Of a stretch of 64,000 nt of DNA, positions 1 to 11,740 are shown one piece after another. Origin of the DNA: Arctopsyche grandis (Eukaryota; Arthropoda; Insecta; Trichoptera; Hydropsychidae); the NCBI RefSeq assembly GCF_051622035.1, contig NC_135367.1:15304501-15368500 (forward strand), given 5' to 3'. A program made the translations under genes and the position numbers. The notes under the pieces were generated by a model. The model was not told where the DNA came from. It did not search any database and saw only the letters and a list, made by a program, of their open reading frames with translations. Numbering within the stretch: position 1 is the first letter of the stretch; every line of letters starts with the position of its first letter.

Positions 1-2345
1 CCATTCAACGTGTGCAAGAAAAATTGCATTTATTAGATGACGAAATGTTTCCATGTGTGAACTATTTCGGTGAAACTGACTGTCAAGAAAGTATTAAAAG
101 AATTCAATTAAATACTACTAATGATAGTGATATTGAACAGGTATAGTGTAATTATTTTATTATTACATTTTTACATAGTGAAAACTTCTTCATTCCTATA
201 CATATCTAGAAACGTTCCAGATATTTCCTGTGGCTCATATTAACCTATATTATAATATATTATACATATATCTTCTTGTGTGCAATTTAAGTAACATCCT
301 TGATACATTTGTCTAATTAAATTTATAATATACGTACATGAAAAACATAAATTTTTTTTTAAATGTAATGTAAATGCATATTATTGGGCATAGGACTCTT
401 TTTTTTACAGAACTGTATACAATATGTTCTTAAATTTTATTTTTAGCAATCTACTATTCAAAGCGATAATTCTAAAATTACTGCGGCTACTAGAGATAAT
501 TATATTCGTGCAAAAACTTTAACCACATATTTTTTAAAACCAAAACGTGGATTAGAGAGGTAAATAGTAAAAAAAAAATACCACAAGGACTACATGCATA
601 CATATATTCTTCATTTAAATATGTATATATATTATAGGTCATATGATGTAAAAGTGAACCGATCCGAGTATATCGCTGAAGCTCATGCCAGCATAGGTTT
701 TACAGAATCACTGAAAGAATTTCATACTACAGTAGCTAATTTGAAACAAAATATGAAAAGTGAAAAGTATCCTATGATCGTATTCTTCGGTACTGGTTCT
801 TGTATTCCGAACAAAACTCGGAACACAAGTGGAATGATGTTACACATAGAGTGAGAATATTTTATTTTGACACGTATGTACATATAAATTAAAATCATTT
901 ATTTTATAACAATAATGATGTTTTCAGTGAAAAAAATTGTATACTACTCGATTGCGGTGAAGGCACTTATGGCCAAATGTTGCGATTTTATGGTAAAAAC
1001 GAAATTGACAATATTCTACGAGATATGAAAGCTGTATATATATCTCACTTGCACGCTGATCATCACATAGGTATTATTATTATATACATCTATCGATTTA
1101 ATATTACCTTCTGTGTATGGTCTCGGTATATGTACATATATATTTTCATTTTTGTAAAAATCTATTATTGGACTCGGGTGTTACATATATTATTTATTTA
1201 CTTTTTGTGTTTTTTATACCTATCTCTGTACATCCTGTCTGTTGATTTTTCAATTAATAAAATAAAAATAAAATAAAATATATACATGTGTTTTATATTA
1301 TTTTTAGGTTTGATAAGCATTATTCAAGGTAGAAAAAAAGCTTTAGATAGATTACGCGAAAATGGACAGCTGGATACGAAACAGGAAAATTTATTTTTAC
1401 TAGCTCCCAAACAAATAATGACTTGGCTTCATTTATATGACAAGCGCTTCGAGGACATTTCTAGTGATTTCCAACTTTTAGCCAATTCGTTGTTTATTCG
1501 TAATCATGACAAGGTTTTTGACGATGAGTTATTTAAAACTGAAATGATTAATAGCTTCCTAAACCAAACTTCATTGCGAGATTTGGAAACATGTATTGTA
1601 AAGCATTGTCCTAATGCATTCGGAGTATCTTTTATAACAAGCAATGGGAAAAAGATAACTTATTCAGGCGATACGATGCCATGTGAACGTTTAATTAAAA
1701 TGGGTAAATAAAAATTGTGTAGACTATTTGAATCTATAATTAGCAATGAATAATTTGTTTATCGTGAATAGGAATGAATTCTGATATATTGATTCATGAG
1801 GCGACCATGGAAGACGAATTGGACTATGAGGCTGTTAAGAAGATGCATTCCACCACAGGACAAGCTGTTGAAGTTGGACAGAAGATGAATACAAAGTTTA
1901 CAATACTTACACATTTCAGTCAACGGTATGCACGAGTCCCTCGACTTTCATCGGATATAGAGAAATCTCTCTATGTTAACAATGTCGGAATTGCCTTCGA
2001 TAATATGCGGGTAAAATGTCAAAATCTCTTAGCTTACATTTAAAAAGTTTCTTTTAAATTTATGATTTATTCCAATTTTAGTTGACTTATGATAGTTTGG
2101 GCGTCTTACCGTACATGTATTCGCCATTGAAACTCATGTTTGCCGAGCATTGCGAAGAAATAGAAGCAAGAGTATGTATATTCAGATTAGTATTGAAATA
2201 TTTACTTATTACTGTGCAATAATATTTAAAATTTGCATCGTATTTTTAGGCAGCTAAAAGAGCAATGAAAAGAAGTTACAGTCCTGTTGACAGAGTAAAA
2301 GAAAAGCCTCTTTCGAAACCTTTAAAAATGAAAAATAAATCTTGA
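1..2345 (+). CDS. ELAC2: Ribonuclease Z, long form (tRNase Z, ELAC2), 3' part of gene
   Basis: tRNase Z is the zinc endonuclease that cuts the 3' trailer from precursor tRNAs in nucleus and mitochondria. The gene enters from the left edge. Exons (phase-checked): 1-140, 447-559, 638-850, 928-1070, 1308-1703, 1772-2010, 2082-2171, 2250-2345, giving about 476 C-terminal codons with a TGA stop at 2343-2345. The carboxy-terminal metallo-beta-lactamase domain is clear: FFGTGSCIPNK, LLDCGEGTYGQ, the metal-binding motif SHLHADHH, YSGDTMPC, HEATMEDE and HFSQRYA. These are the family's catalytic signatures in the usual order, so the enzyme half looks intact. The N-terminal half lies outside the window. 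It is convergent with PSMD4. Identity is near certain; exon borders are inferred. Confidence 0.95.
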
Positions 2346-2982
2346 AATCCAGAGTAATATGTATAGACTTTTGTATTGAAATTTGTTGTTAACGAAAACA
2401 GAATAATAAAAACCATTTGCACAAGTCTATTAGATTTATTATTATTTTTAAATGAACTTAGTCCTACAAAAAGTATCCAACCATTGATTTTTAAATATCT
2501 TTCATATACCAAATTTGAAAAGTTCTATACTTTAACATTGTACCTATACTAAAAATTCACTACATAAAGTCATCAAAATATTATTCAGTATGTTGGAACC
2601 TTTTCGTAGAATATTTTTAAACAAAAATGTGTATACTATTTGAATATAAATGTGTGATGTTATTTAAATATGTACCACATATTCCATTGTTCATATATTT
2701 AAAAGAAATCGGGCTCGTATTAACTAAATAATACGTAAATATATTTTTATGATTTTCCAAACAATTACAGTATAAATGTTTAATGAAAATTAAAGAATCG
2801 TCTTCAGAAATTCCAATTTATTCAGATAGATTATACAACTGTTTTAAACCATATAATTTCTCCATACATGATACGGGAAAGCACTTACTCGTTACAAAGT
2901 TGTTGGTAAAAACATTAAAATGAAAATGAGCCTTGCATATACGTTATATACTATAAATGAAAAATAAAAACAAGTTGTATGA
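2346..2982. other. Convergent intergenic spacer ELAC2/PSMD4
   Basis: This AT-rich spacer holds both 3' untranslated regions. AATAAA-like hexamers occur on both strands. I see no ORF, RNA gene or repeat in it that I could defend. Confidence 0.6.
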
Positions 2983-4062
2983 TTAATTATCCTTGGCCGG
3001 GGGTTCTTTATCCTTGTCTTTGTCTTTTGAGTCTTTCGAGACATCTTTATTTTTCAAAGTTGTAACGACATTGCGAATTGTCTCACTCTGTGGATCCACA
3101 CCAGGCAATCCCTCCAATATGCTCTGCAAGAAGGCCGAATCATTGATGAGAGCATCGGTTTCTTCTACGACATCCATCATGTTCTCATCGGTCGACGGTT
3201 CCTGCTGCATGCTCATCTGCATAGCGAGAGCGATTTGCTCCTCCTCGGTCAGTTCCATGGCTTCGCGTCCCAATGACATCGCTAGAGCCCGACCGGCTGC
3301 TCCGCTCTCCCTATCTGGCGCAGCGCTATCCCTTTCACCCTGCTGCCGACGAGACTCTTCCTCCTGGCGTTGACGCTGCTCCTCCATGGAGACCCTAAGA
3401 GCCAAAGCCAACTCGGGATCTTCATTAGGATCGACCCCAAATTCGAATTGGGCCATACCGGAGCCAGACGGTGCACCATCTCCTCCGACGACCGGACTAG
3501 AGATGAGCGCTTCGGACAATACAACACAACCTCCAGCAGGCACAGCGACTAGATGACTTCCTCCAGTGGCGCTATCTTTACCATTGAGAGCATTGACGAA
3601 TGCGGATAGGGGGGCGCTGTTATCAGCATCTTCCCCAAATGAGACAACGTCCACATTAACCTTCTCCTTTTTGAGGCGCTTGGCTAGCTTGATGAGTTCT
3701 TTTTCATCGGCGTGTACGGGTGATCCCACGAAGATTACGATGCGCATCTTGTGATTTTTTCCTTGCCTATGTTTGAGAGCCAAGTGAGCTATGCGTACGC
3801 CGGTGAGTAAATCAATCGTACCCTGAGGTTGAAGACGATGCAATTTAGCGAGCACGCGGCCCACATCTCCTGTGAGAGCTGCTAGTACTTGAGTTCCAGC
3901 TAGAGTCAGAAGACCCACATTGTTCTCGGGGTTGGCCCTCGCCTTGGAGTGGCACACAACGGAGACCGCTTCTTGCTGAGCCTGGAGTCTCGTTGGTACG
4001 AAATCTCCGTTGCGCATGTAGTCGCTGTTGTCCACGCAGATCATAGTGCTCTCCAGCACCAT
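2983..4062 (-). CDS. PSMD4: 26S proteasome non-ATPase regulatory subunit 4 (Rpn10/S5a)
   Basis: Rpn10 is a ubiquitin receptor of the 19S regulatory particle that bridges lid and base. The 359-codon ORF is uninterrupted, close to the 377 residues of the human protein. The N-terminal von Willebrand A domain (about residues 1-190) begins [20 protein letters not shown], the invariant family start. Two ubiquitin-interacting motifs follow: UIM1 with [14 protein letters not shown] near residue 215 and UIM2 with [15 protein letters not shown] near 280. A Lys/Asp-rich KEKE-like tail ends the protein. The reading frame is open further upstream to 4092, but only a TTG is available there; the ATG at 4060-4062 has a good context (AAGATGG) and matches the family start. 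Base composition is clearly more GC-rich than the flanks. No intron is seen, which may be normal for this lineage or mark a retrocopy. Confidence 0.96.
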   Translation of the reverse strand: MVLESTMICVDNSDYMRNGDFVPTRLQAQQEAVSVVCHSKARANPENNVGLLTLAGTQVLAALTGDVGRVLAKLHRLQPQGTIDLLTGVRIAHLALKHRQGKNHKMRIVIFVGSPVHADEKELIKLAKRLKKEKVNVDVVSFGEDADNSAPLSAFVNALNGKDSATGGSHLVAVPAGGCVVLSEALISSPVVGGDGAPSGSGMAQFEFGVDPNEDPELALALRVSMEEQRQRQEEESRRQQGERDSAAPDRESGAAGRALAMSLGREAMELTEEEQIALAMQMSMQQEPSTDENMMDVVEETDALINDSAFLQSILEGLPGVDPQSETIRNVVTTLKNKDVSKDSKDKDKDKEPPAKDN

Positions 4063-4570
4063 CTTGGCTGTCTTCTGTGAAGTTTTCACCAACGGATTAA
4101 ACTAACGCAAATATGCCTGTCACCCTTCGACTGACAGCGCTATTCACTATGGCCGATCACCTCTCTGTTGGCCGAAACACACTTATTTTCACCTATGAAG
4201 CAATCACCCAAATTCTATTGTGCAATTCATTTGCATTTTTGTGGGTTTTTTTTTAATCGCATAAACGTTTCTTTTAAAATATGGTATTTATTTTAAACTA
4301 TAAAAAATTACACTCAGTCATTGAATGCACCTTAATACATTATAGTTATGCCAATTCACTGTAAAATAATATATTACGATTAAAATCGTATGCCCTTCTC
4401 ACATTGGTTGAGAAGTGATAAAAGGCTGCCATTAGAAACGTGTAAACGATTCGCACCAAAAATCAGCGTTGGGACGACGTTTTTTGCACAAAAAATGGTT
4501 CGCCATTGTCAACCATGATTTTTGCTCTCTGCTTTGTAAACTAATGGAGCGGGCTATTGCTATTTTACAA
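4063..4570. other. PSMD4 upstream region
   Basis: This is the presumed promoter and 5' untranslated region of PSMD4 plus AT-rich spacer up to the GTCAC element. No TATA box at a convincing distance and no coding ORF were seen. Confidence 0.4.
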
Positions 4571-4790
4571 GCGGTAAGCGGACTACTAGTCATATGTGAA
4601 CCAGTCACAGGACAACCGGTCGCTCTAGATCGGTCACACGTGAATACCCGTCACACTAAAACTTGTCACAACCTAAAATCGGTCACGAGAAAACTGGTTG
4701 ACCGATTTTAGGGTGTGCCCAGTTTTAGTGTGACAGGTGATCACGTGTGACCGGTTCACATTTGACTAGTAATCACCGAACCTTTACAAG
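4571..4790. mobile_element. GTCAC-rich foldback element, copy A
   Basis: About 220 bp whose two ends are imperfect inverted repeats: the left has ACTAGTCATATGTGAACC and the right end, read on the other strand, ACTAGTCAAATGTGAACC. Inside, GTCAC or its complement recurs every 14-17 bp (for example GGTCACACGTG, CCGTCACACTAAAA, TTGTCACAAC, CGGTCACGAG). A second copy with the same boxes and the same right end lies at 46342-46462. The two copies and the inverted ends suggest a small non-autonomous DNA element; no ORF is present and I cannot assign a superfamily. Confidence 0.7.
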
Positions 4791-7700
4791 CATCTAGCCA
4801 ACCCAGAAGACTATTCGCACACCGTGGCCGGCGTGGGCCAAGCGTTTTTATCGTGGTCGACTCGAATGAAGTTCACTTTATATACATATTTCATAGGATT
4901 TCCATCTTTTAAAGAGAACATGTTCTTTTTTGGACAGAAATATGCTTTTTGTATTTCGCGGATCTTAAATATATTTTTTTAACAAAAACCCAGTGCCAAC
5001 AAAGATATTTGGTACGGCTTCACTACTAATCCTTTTGATTAAACCAATGGTAATGGTGGCAAAGAACGCAAATACTGGTAAAAATTTCTCTAGTGCCATA
5101 ATTGAGGAAGGGAGAAGTCTAATACGTTTGTATGGACAAGGCGCTGGGGGTTCAGCCCTCTTAAAGCTCGAAATAAGTTTTTTTTTACGCAATTTTTTTA
5201 ATTTCAAAAAACCAGTGTTCCTTCAAAAATTCAATATTTGTTCAGCGTTTTGTAGTTTGCGAAGCCCCATCTTGAGATTCAAAATAAGTAGTTTTGTTCT
5301 TCTCAGTTGGCAACCCTAATATTTCATATTTATACAAACCTATCATTGTTTCATTCGCTGCATACTTACCAAAATCTTATATTTGTTACTTACACACATT
5401 GGGTAATTAGAATAAATGTCATATTTTGATATATAGCTCCGCATTTGAACAATTCAGACTTCAGTGTTTGTGAGTCCACGTCGATCGTTTCGTATCAGAG
5501 TTAGCCAATTTTATCTGATCATTGTTGAAATGGTTCCTTAAAATTGGCAAAAAAAAATTCCTATCTGTCGTCATAAATCTTCTGTAATATGTACAAGTCT
5601 AAAATACATAGATGTGTCAATGAATTAATTCTTTAATTAATTGTTAATTTCGTGTTCTTCAGCTTCTCGAAATATGTATAGTGATTTATGTAATAAAAAT
5701 GCTGCATTGTTTGTAATTACTTGTCCAGGACGGCGCATTGGGATCTTCCTGGTATATCTTTATTTTAAATTTATCTATGTAAAATAAAAATTCAAATCAA
5801 TTTCTCTATATTTTGACAATCCTCTATTTGGATAAATTTTGGGGGCCACTTTATTATCACCCCACAGACAAATAAAATAGTAACATTTACACGCTAATAA
5901 TATATTAACAATGAAATCATCTGCCAAAATATAGAAGTTTAAGCAACAATTTATTCTGAAGAATAAAGTGCGTATTACAGATTGACAAGGGATGATACCA
6001 TTAGCCATTCGATAGATTTTGTCGATCCAAATACTAAAAATAAATATATCTGTTTTCGTTTGTGTTATTTGCTTTATTTAATATTTTACTAACAAAACAA
6101 TTTTCGGTTTCCTTTTAAAATTCATTTTTAATTTATATTTTTATTTACTTTTTAATTGGGTACAAGATTATGTAAATGTTGTTTATTTATATTGTGTAAT
6201 TTATTAATGAGATTGGAACATTTTTTTTTGAAAACAGGATTTGCGTTCAATAAATTAATAAAATCGTTCAGCTGTATGTATGTACATATGGTTCTTATGT
6301 GTGGGAAAGGCTATACAGTAAATTAAACCACATGCTATATAGTTTATCTATGCATTTATTTATAAAAAAGTGGGAAACATTGGCAAGCGAGGGGGGGGGG
6401 GGAGATAGTGCCCCACCATACAGTTTTTTGCTCTAACCATCAACAAACACTGGAGTGATAAAAACATTGCGAGGTTCAGCCAGCTTCGAATTTCGAACCC
6501 TCTGGATAACTGTTGGGATAATGAAGATTTGTGGGAGAATCGTCGACTGGCCTCCTAGATTAACCAGTATGCCAACGCAATATCCACATGAGTAGGTGAA
6601 TCAAGTTTTAAACAATGACGTGATCTTGCAGCTATGGTCGTAAAAATCACGAATTCAGATCACAAAATAATTGGTCTGAACTCCTCCCCTCTCCTGTTGA
6701 AATCCCCAGGATGAGATTTCCAAATTTTCAAATTATTGCCAGACCACTACATACATAATAAAGTAAAAGAAAAATATAAATACAACTGATCTTCACTTCA
6801 ATCAATCAATAAAATTACCATTAGGACAAAGCAGTAAAAATCAACAAAATGTTAAAAAAGAGAAAAACATTTAAACAAAACAAAAATTATTCTTCACAAC
6901 CTGTGGCATGAAAAATTACAAGAAGCTTGGTCCCACGAATTAGCAAGTTTTATAGTAAAAAAAAAAATACAATATAAAACTAATTACTTAATTTCAAATT
7001 CAGAATAGCATAAGCAAGGCATTGGACCATAGCTATTATACGATAATGCAACCAACAAGTAATACAAACTTTCATAGAAAACCAGCACCATATGAACTTG
7101 TGCGTTATACAACAATTTTACAATGATCAAAACAACATAGTGTATAATATAATTATTTAAATTGATGATCCAAATAATCTATTTTTAGTAAACAGTATTA
7201 CAATTGAACCAACATATGAGCATGAAATTACAAAAAAAATCTCTCCTTAAAGTAAAGCGTGCTATATAAAGTATATAATTTACATCAATCATGTTATGTA
7301 GTTACAATCTTAATCTAGTTATGCTCTTGAACCACCATCTCAGGCATCAAAGTACAACCAGGAGGGTCATCAGCCAAAATTGGAGTGGAGTGGATTAGAG
7401 GGTGGGGACATCTCGTATTTCTCAATTGATTGAGTCTACCAAAGTCGATAGTGCCACCTCAAAACCACTATCGTGATCCTTTCGGTATATTTGAGTATTA
7501 TTATAAAAAAAAAATCGCTTAGTAACACTGAATACATACTAGCTATGAGAGCGCACTCGATAAACGTTTGAGCACCAACACTAAGAAAACCATAATTTTT
7601 GGATTTTCAGTAATACAAAATTCTACAACTGGCTGTACAAGTTTTTACATAATTTTTCCTTACTTACTATCGCTATAAAATTAGAAGCAGAAAAATCAAG

Positions 7701-7888
7701 AAGATACAAAAAAAAAATCTGTTAATATTGTCCAATGAAAACTATTTTTTTTGACAAACTTATGAATATTTTTCATTTTTTTTTATCAAATTTACTTCAT
7801 GTGTTTAATATAATATGATAGTTCAAATTAAAATTCCAAAATAATTAAATAACCCTATACACATAATAAAAAAAACCATTTTTTAGAC
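4791..7888. other. Long gene-free region
   Basis: About 3.1 kb with no supported host gene. The open frames near 4965-5319 (both strands, up to 108 codons) have no recognisable domain and probably belong to an old dispersed repeat. A poly-G run of ten lies near 6391. From about 6400 to 7560 the sequence is less AT-rich in patches and resembles decayed repeats, but I recognise no family. Confidence 0.4.
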
Positions 7889-8195
7889 AGCGAATTAATT
7901 AAGAAAGCATTTCTCACTGGTGGCGATTCGCTGTTTGAAGGATTTTCTAAGCGATAAATTATTTCGCCCATTCAAAATGTGCCGTTATCTAATGAAACAG
8001 CGACTATGATAATCCAGAAGATGTCAACTGATTTAAAAAGTCAGTTGAAAAATGATATGGAAGTGTGAATGGCTCTCACTGCAACTAGACAGATATATCC
8101 GATACAGCACTGAAATTATTTTAAGCAATAGGCAAACGATGAAGAATGATTTATTGTCGATCATTAAAGCTTATTTTAAAACATTAAAGCTTATG
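7889..8195 (+). pseudogene. hAT-family transposase remnant
   Basis: In one frame, interrupted by stops, the translation reads KKAFLTGGDSLFEGFS, stop, then IQNVPLSNETATMIIQKMS and DLKSQLKNDMEV. This resembles the N-terminal half of hAT-derived transposases of the GTF2IRD2/ZBED5 type, which share the pattern NVPLS..T...R...M. From about 8112 a different frame gives ILSNRQTMKNDLLSIIKAYF, matching the C-terminal end of the hAT dimerisation region. The catalytic middle is deleted, so the copy is dead. A related C-terminal piece lies at 13167-13300. Confidence 0.6.
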
Positions 8196-8618
8196 TATAC
8201 AGTGGAACCCCGATCAACCGTTCTCGGATAATTTTTCAGTCACGTCGCTGAGTTTGCACAGGTCGGTTGCGTTGTCTTGCCTCACATCTCGTACCGCGAA
8301 TTTTTCCAACTTAAACCAAAATGCCCCCCCATGAAAAAAACTAGAACTCTAGCTGAGAAGCTGAAAATAATTCAAGACGTCGAAACCAATCCAGGAGAAA
8401 AACGAGTTGACATAGCAAAACGTCTGGGACTAGCACCATCAACTCTAAACACAATTGTTGCTAGGAAGAATGACATTCGCAAAACAATCGAAAAGTGCGG
8501 CAAGTCAGCGAATAAAAGATAATCTCCTAAGGAGTCTACTTTTAGTGAGCTTGAGGAGATTCTTCACACGTGGTACCAGCCGGCGCGAGCTGAAAACATA
8601 CCTATCGATGGATCCATA

Positions 8619-8757
8619 GTGAATATTTTCGCCACCGTTGGTGAGTTTGCTCCGTTACTAAAGATTCCATATTTTGTTTTGGTGACAACTATATGGGTCG
8701 GTGAAGAAAGACTCAGATCCACCGTCATACAAGAATAATACATCAACAATGTGTCGA
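8619..8757 (+). repeat. Direct repeat, unit 1, in pogo remnant
   Basis: This 139-bp unit starts GTGAATATTTTCGCCACC and ends CAACAATGTGTCGA. The second unit is at 8937-9088 and differs mainly by an insertion of about 12 bp (a T run plus GCAAC). Confidence 0.85.
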
Positions 8758-8936
8758 CCAGGTTCAGGTGAACTCTCAGGCTATCGAGAGGATGCACGAG
8801 CCCTTACACGAAGGTAACTGCCAAGGCTTCCGCCTAACATGCGAGAGTCACTCAAACAAAATGAAACGAGTCTATTCAATAAATTTTGGGCTAATCTCTT
8901 TTAATCCCTATTATTACAATAGAAAGTTTTCGAATG

Positions 8937-9088
8937 GTGAATATTTTCGCCACCGTTGGTGAGTTTGCTCCGTTACTAAAGATTCCATGTTTTGTTTTGG
9001 TGACAACTTTTTTTTGCAACTATATGGGTTGGTAAAGAAAGACTCAGATCCACCGTCATACAAGAATAATACATCAACAATGTGTCGA
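8937..9088 (+). repeat. Direct repeat, unit 2, in pogo remnant
   Basis: This is the second copy of the 8619-8757 unit, 152 bp long because of a short T-rich insertion. About 180 bp of unrelated sequence separates the copies. Confidence 0.85.
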
Positions 9089-9610
9089 TTAAGTTTCCTA
9101 AGACAAGAATGCTGAGACCCATATAGTAGCTCACTCATCAGATGACTTGCTGCATAGTGAAGGAAGAATTTGTTTACTGAAGCGACGCAAAGTAGATCGA
9201 TGAGTTAACAACTATTATCCAAAACTCCTAATTCAGCGAAGACGACGAACTGTCGATCTATCAGCCACGCAGTTAAATCCACCCCCCCCCCCCTCCCGCA
9301 GCTAACGGACACTGATTGAGGGAATTGTTTAATTTAAAATCGTAAATGTGTTAAATTATCACATTAAATTTTCATATTTAACGATGCCATTGCATATCAA
9401 AGTCAGAACCTACAGAGCTTGACTATAGTCTGGCACAACCAATACTACAGATCCAGCAAGAAGAATCTAATCTTTCTCTTCAAAATCTCTCATCTCTGGA
9501 GGGTCAAGAACTCGAATCAGAGCTTTACAAACTTCGTACACAATGGTAGAGATTAACTGATGTGAAATTTTGAATAGATATTGTAGACTCATATAACTAT
9601 CAGCTTTTTT
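9089..9610. other. Gene-free spacer
   Basis: No ORF or family is recognised. A C-run of about 15 lies near 9280. This is probably the worn tail of the pogo element and the flank of the piggyBac element. Confidence 0.35.
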
Positions 9611-9611
9611 T

Positions 9612-10579
9612 CCTAAAAGACCTCGTTTATTGCGGCCTCTTTCAAGTGATTCGGATTCGGATGATGAAAGTGATTTTGATAACATGTTGTGGTCATACCG
9701 TGATTCCGTGACAGTGTTAGAAACATTTTTGGGCAGCACTGGAGTCAAAATCTTCCCCAATGCCGGTGAAAATGTCAGTGACGTTTCAAAATTGTTTATT
9801 GGGGATGCTATTCTATTATTTATGGTGAATGAATCGAACAGGTACCATCGTCAAAACATCGATAAATTTAAAGATTTCAAAAAATCTCTGAAGTGGAAAG
9901 ATGTTACGTTGTTGGAACGAAAAACGTTTTAGGCCTAATTTTGCTAATGGGCCATATAAAAAAGAGACAAGCGACGATTATTCGATAAAAGATCAGATGC
10001 TGGAGACCCCGTTCTTTGCAACCGGTATGTCTAGAGACAGATTTCGCCAAATATGGAGAGCGTGGCATTTTTCTAACAACGAGGAAATAAATTCAACTTG
10101 TGGAAGATTAATCAAAGTTCAACCCATAATCGACTATTTCATTGAAAAATTCAATAACGTGTATAAGTGGAACAATTAGAGTCAATAGAGGTTTTCCAGT
10201 AAATTTACGGGCCGTAAAACTAAACAAGGGAGAAATGACTTTCCATAGAAAAAAGGATATTCTTATTCAAGTTTGGAAGTCCAAAAAGGACATACGAATG
10301 ATTTCCACTATTCATTCTACTCAATTTGCCATAACTAATAAAACAAATAAAAAAACTGGAGAAAAAATATTAAAACCATATTGTATTATAGAGTATAATA
10401 AATATATGAAAGGTGTGGATCGTGCAGACCAATATTTGTCATATTTTTCCATCTTACGTAAAACGACTAAATGGACAAAGAGAACGGTCATGCACCTGAT
10501 GAATTGTGCTCTCTTCAATTCATTTATTTCTTTGTTTTATATACATATGTTTTATGTGATATCATTAACTTTAAATTAA
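9612..10579 (+). pseudogene. piggyBac transposase remnant, lineage 1
   Basis: Pieces of a PGBD-type transposase lie in consecutive frames. An acidic N-terminus (SSDSDSDDESDFDNM) is followed by KETSDDYSIKDQMLETPFFA and MSRDRFRQIWRAWHFSNNEE, the start of the DDD transposase domain. There is then an internal deletion to GTIRVNRGFPVN, KKDIRMISTIHS, and YNKYMKGVDRADQYLSYFSI, the conserved block with the third catalytic Asp (GVDRADQ). Frameshifts near 9930 and 10180 break it. The C-terminal part from 10265 lies inside the large tandem duplication and recurs at 18021-18335. Confidence 0.85.
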
Positions 10580-10706
10580 TTGTCACAATCGCTGATTGCT
10601 GTTACCATGTATCATACACATATTTGTGTGTTTAAGAAATGCGCGATCGATAAATTTAATAATAAATGCGATAAATTTAATATTAATTTGAATAAAATAA
10701 ATTAAA

Positions 10707-11372
10707 TTGTTAAGTTTATTATTGACTATTACAATGTCCAATACTCCGGAGGAATTCCTGAAGAGGTCGCGAGAATTAAATAAATTAATTAATAAAACTC
10801 TGACCTCTAAATCAAACATGCTTTCGAATAACCAAAAATCGTGTCTTCTGTCTGCGTTTGAGTTGATAACGGGTGTTGAATCATTAACACAGACTTGTGT
10901 TTCTGACAAGAGGGCCTTGCATGGTATCCGAGCGATCGTTTGTGGTGTTTCCGATAATAAACAGCCAAGTACTCAAAGCTCACCTGCTAGCCCTGCCCAG
11001 GTGAAGAAAAAGATTGAGAAAATCAAGTCTGGCGAAAAGTTCCATTCTAGTCAGAATAATGATTCACTAAATTTATTAAATAAGACGTCTTCTGGAAAGA
11101 CGTCATCATTTGATTTGGAGAAGAATAATTTGCCAATTGACTTGGTCCCGTCACTTTCTCCTTCACCTACAACTCAGGTTCCAATGGTGTGTGGTGCTGT
11201 AACGGGCTATATTTTTTCTTTCAAGTTATATTCTGGATCAGGACTTAAATTAAATGAAATAGTTATGGAATTATTAGAAAACAGTTTTAATAAATGGCAT
11301 CACGTATATATGGACAACTTATACAAAAGTGTGGAATTAAAAAAAATCGATTGTGTGGTACGATTCGAATAA
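10707..11372 (+). pseudogene. Chimeric ORF: LINE ORF1-like N-terminus fused to piggyBac fragment (copy 1)
   Basis: This 221-codon ORF likely begins at the ATG at 10734-10736 (MSNTPEEFLKRSRELNKLIN). Its first about 150 residues look like the low-complexity gag-like ORF1 of a non-LTR retrotransposon (Ser/Pro/Thr-rich, SPASPAQVKKKIEKIKSG). From about residue 165 it reads AVTGYIFSFKLYSGSG and NSFNKWHHVYMDNLYKSVEL, the middle of the piggyBac transposase domain (family pattern GY...F.LY.G...; DN.Y.S). The fusion is in frame without a stop. The LINE 5' part was probably inserted into, or recombined with, a piggyBac copy. An identical ORF is at 18463-19128. Whether it is expressed is unknown; the LINE assignment is by style, not by a strong motif. 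Confidence 0.55.
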
Positions 11373-11390
11373 ATCGAGGATTACCAGAGT

Positions 11391-11714
11391 TTGAAAATAT
11401 ATAAATTACAAGTTTCGGAGACCACATTCTTACGATGCGGCCAAATATTACTACAATTGTTTAAAACCAATAAAAAGAGAGATGTGCGGATGATATCCAC
11501 TATTCATAATGGAGACCTTGTTACCACAGGGAAAAAGGACCGAAAAAGCGGAGACCTCATTTTCAAACCGAAATGTATAACAGACTACAATAACTACATG
11601 AAAGGCGTTGATCGGGCCGATCAATTCCTTAGCTACTATCCAGTACATCGGAAAAACACAAAAATGGACAAAGAGAGTCGCATTTTAACTCATTTCGAGT
11701 CTATGAAGAAATAA
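11391..11714 (+). pseudogene. piggyBac transposase C-terminal fragment, lineage 2 (copy 1)
   Basis: Residues FKTNKKRDVRMISTIHNGDL and DYNNYMKGVDRADQFLSYYP carry the conserved GVDRADQ block with the third catalytic Asp. The protein then runs into a stop at 11712-11714. It continues the piggyBac part of the preceding chimeric ORF after a frameshift around 11370-11400. Sequence differs from lineage 1 (9612-10579) and lineage 3 (16979-17990). Confidence 0.8.
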
Positions 11715-11740
11715 CAACGACCTACCTGATTGCAGTGTTA

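Larger units (their letters stand above)
8200..9130 (+). pseudogene. pogo/Tigger-like transposon remnant with CENP-B-type helix-turn-helix
   Basis: The 5' end CAGTGGAACCCCGAT at 8200, preceded by TA, is a typical pogo-type inverted terminal repeat with TA target. The ORF from about 8331 encodes KKTRTLAEKLKIIQDVETNP, then GLAPSTLNTIVARKNDIRK, the CENP-B N-terminal DNA-binding domain. A stop at 8520-8522 is followed in frame by STFSELEEILHTWYQPARAE, the start of the second CENP-B/HTH domain. The DDE catalytic region is absent. After 8619 the sequence is replaced by a 139-bp segment that recurs at 8937-9088. I could not find the matching 3' terminal repeat. Confidence 0.75.

Noticed and set aside
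2993-3754. Several ORFs over PSMD4 in other frames
   Set aside because: They are shadows of a GC-rich real coding frame and have no domain of their own.
4063-4092. Upstream extension of the PSMD4 frame by ten codons
   Set aside because: The frame is open but starts with TTG, not ATG, and the conserved family N-terminus begins at the ATG at 4060-4062.
4965-5319. Pair of overlapping ORFs on both strands
   Set aside because: Complementary reading of one low-complexity stretch, no domain, no splice context; kept only as part of the gene-free region.
10583-10909. Minus-strand 108-codon ORF (and its copy at 18339-18665)
   Set aside because: It is antisense to the chimeric LINE/piggyBac ORF and has no recognisable motif.
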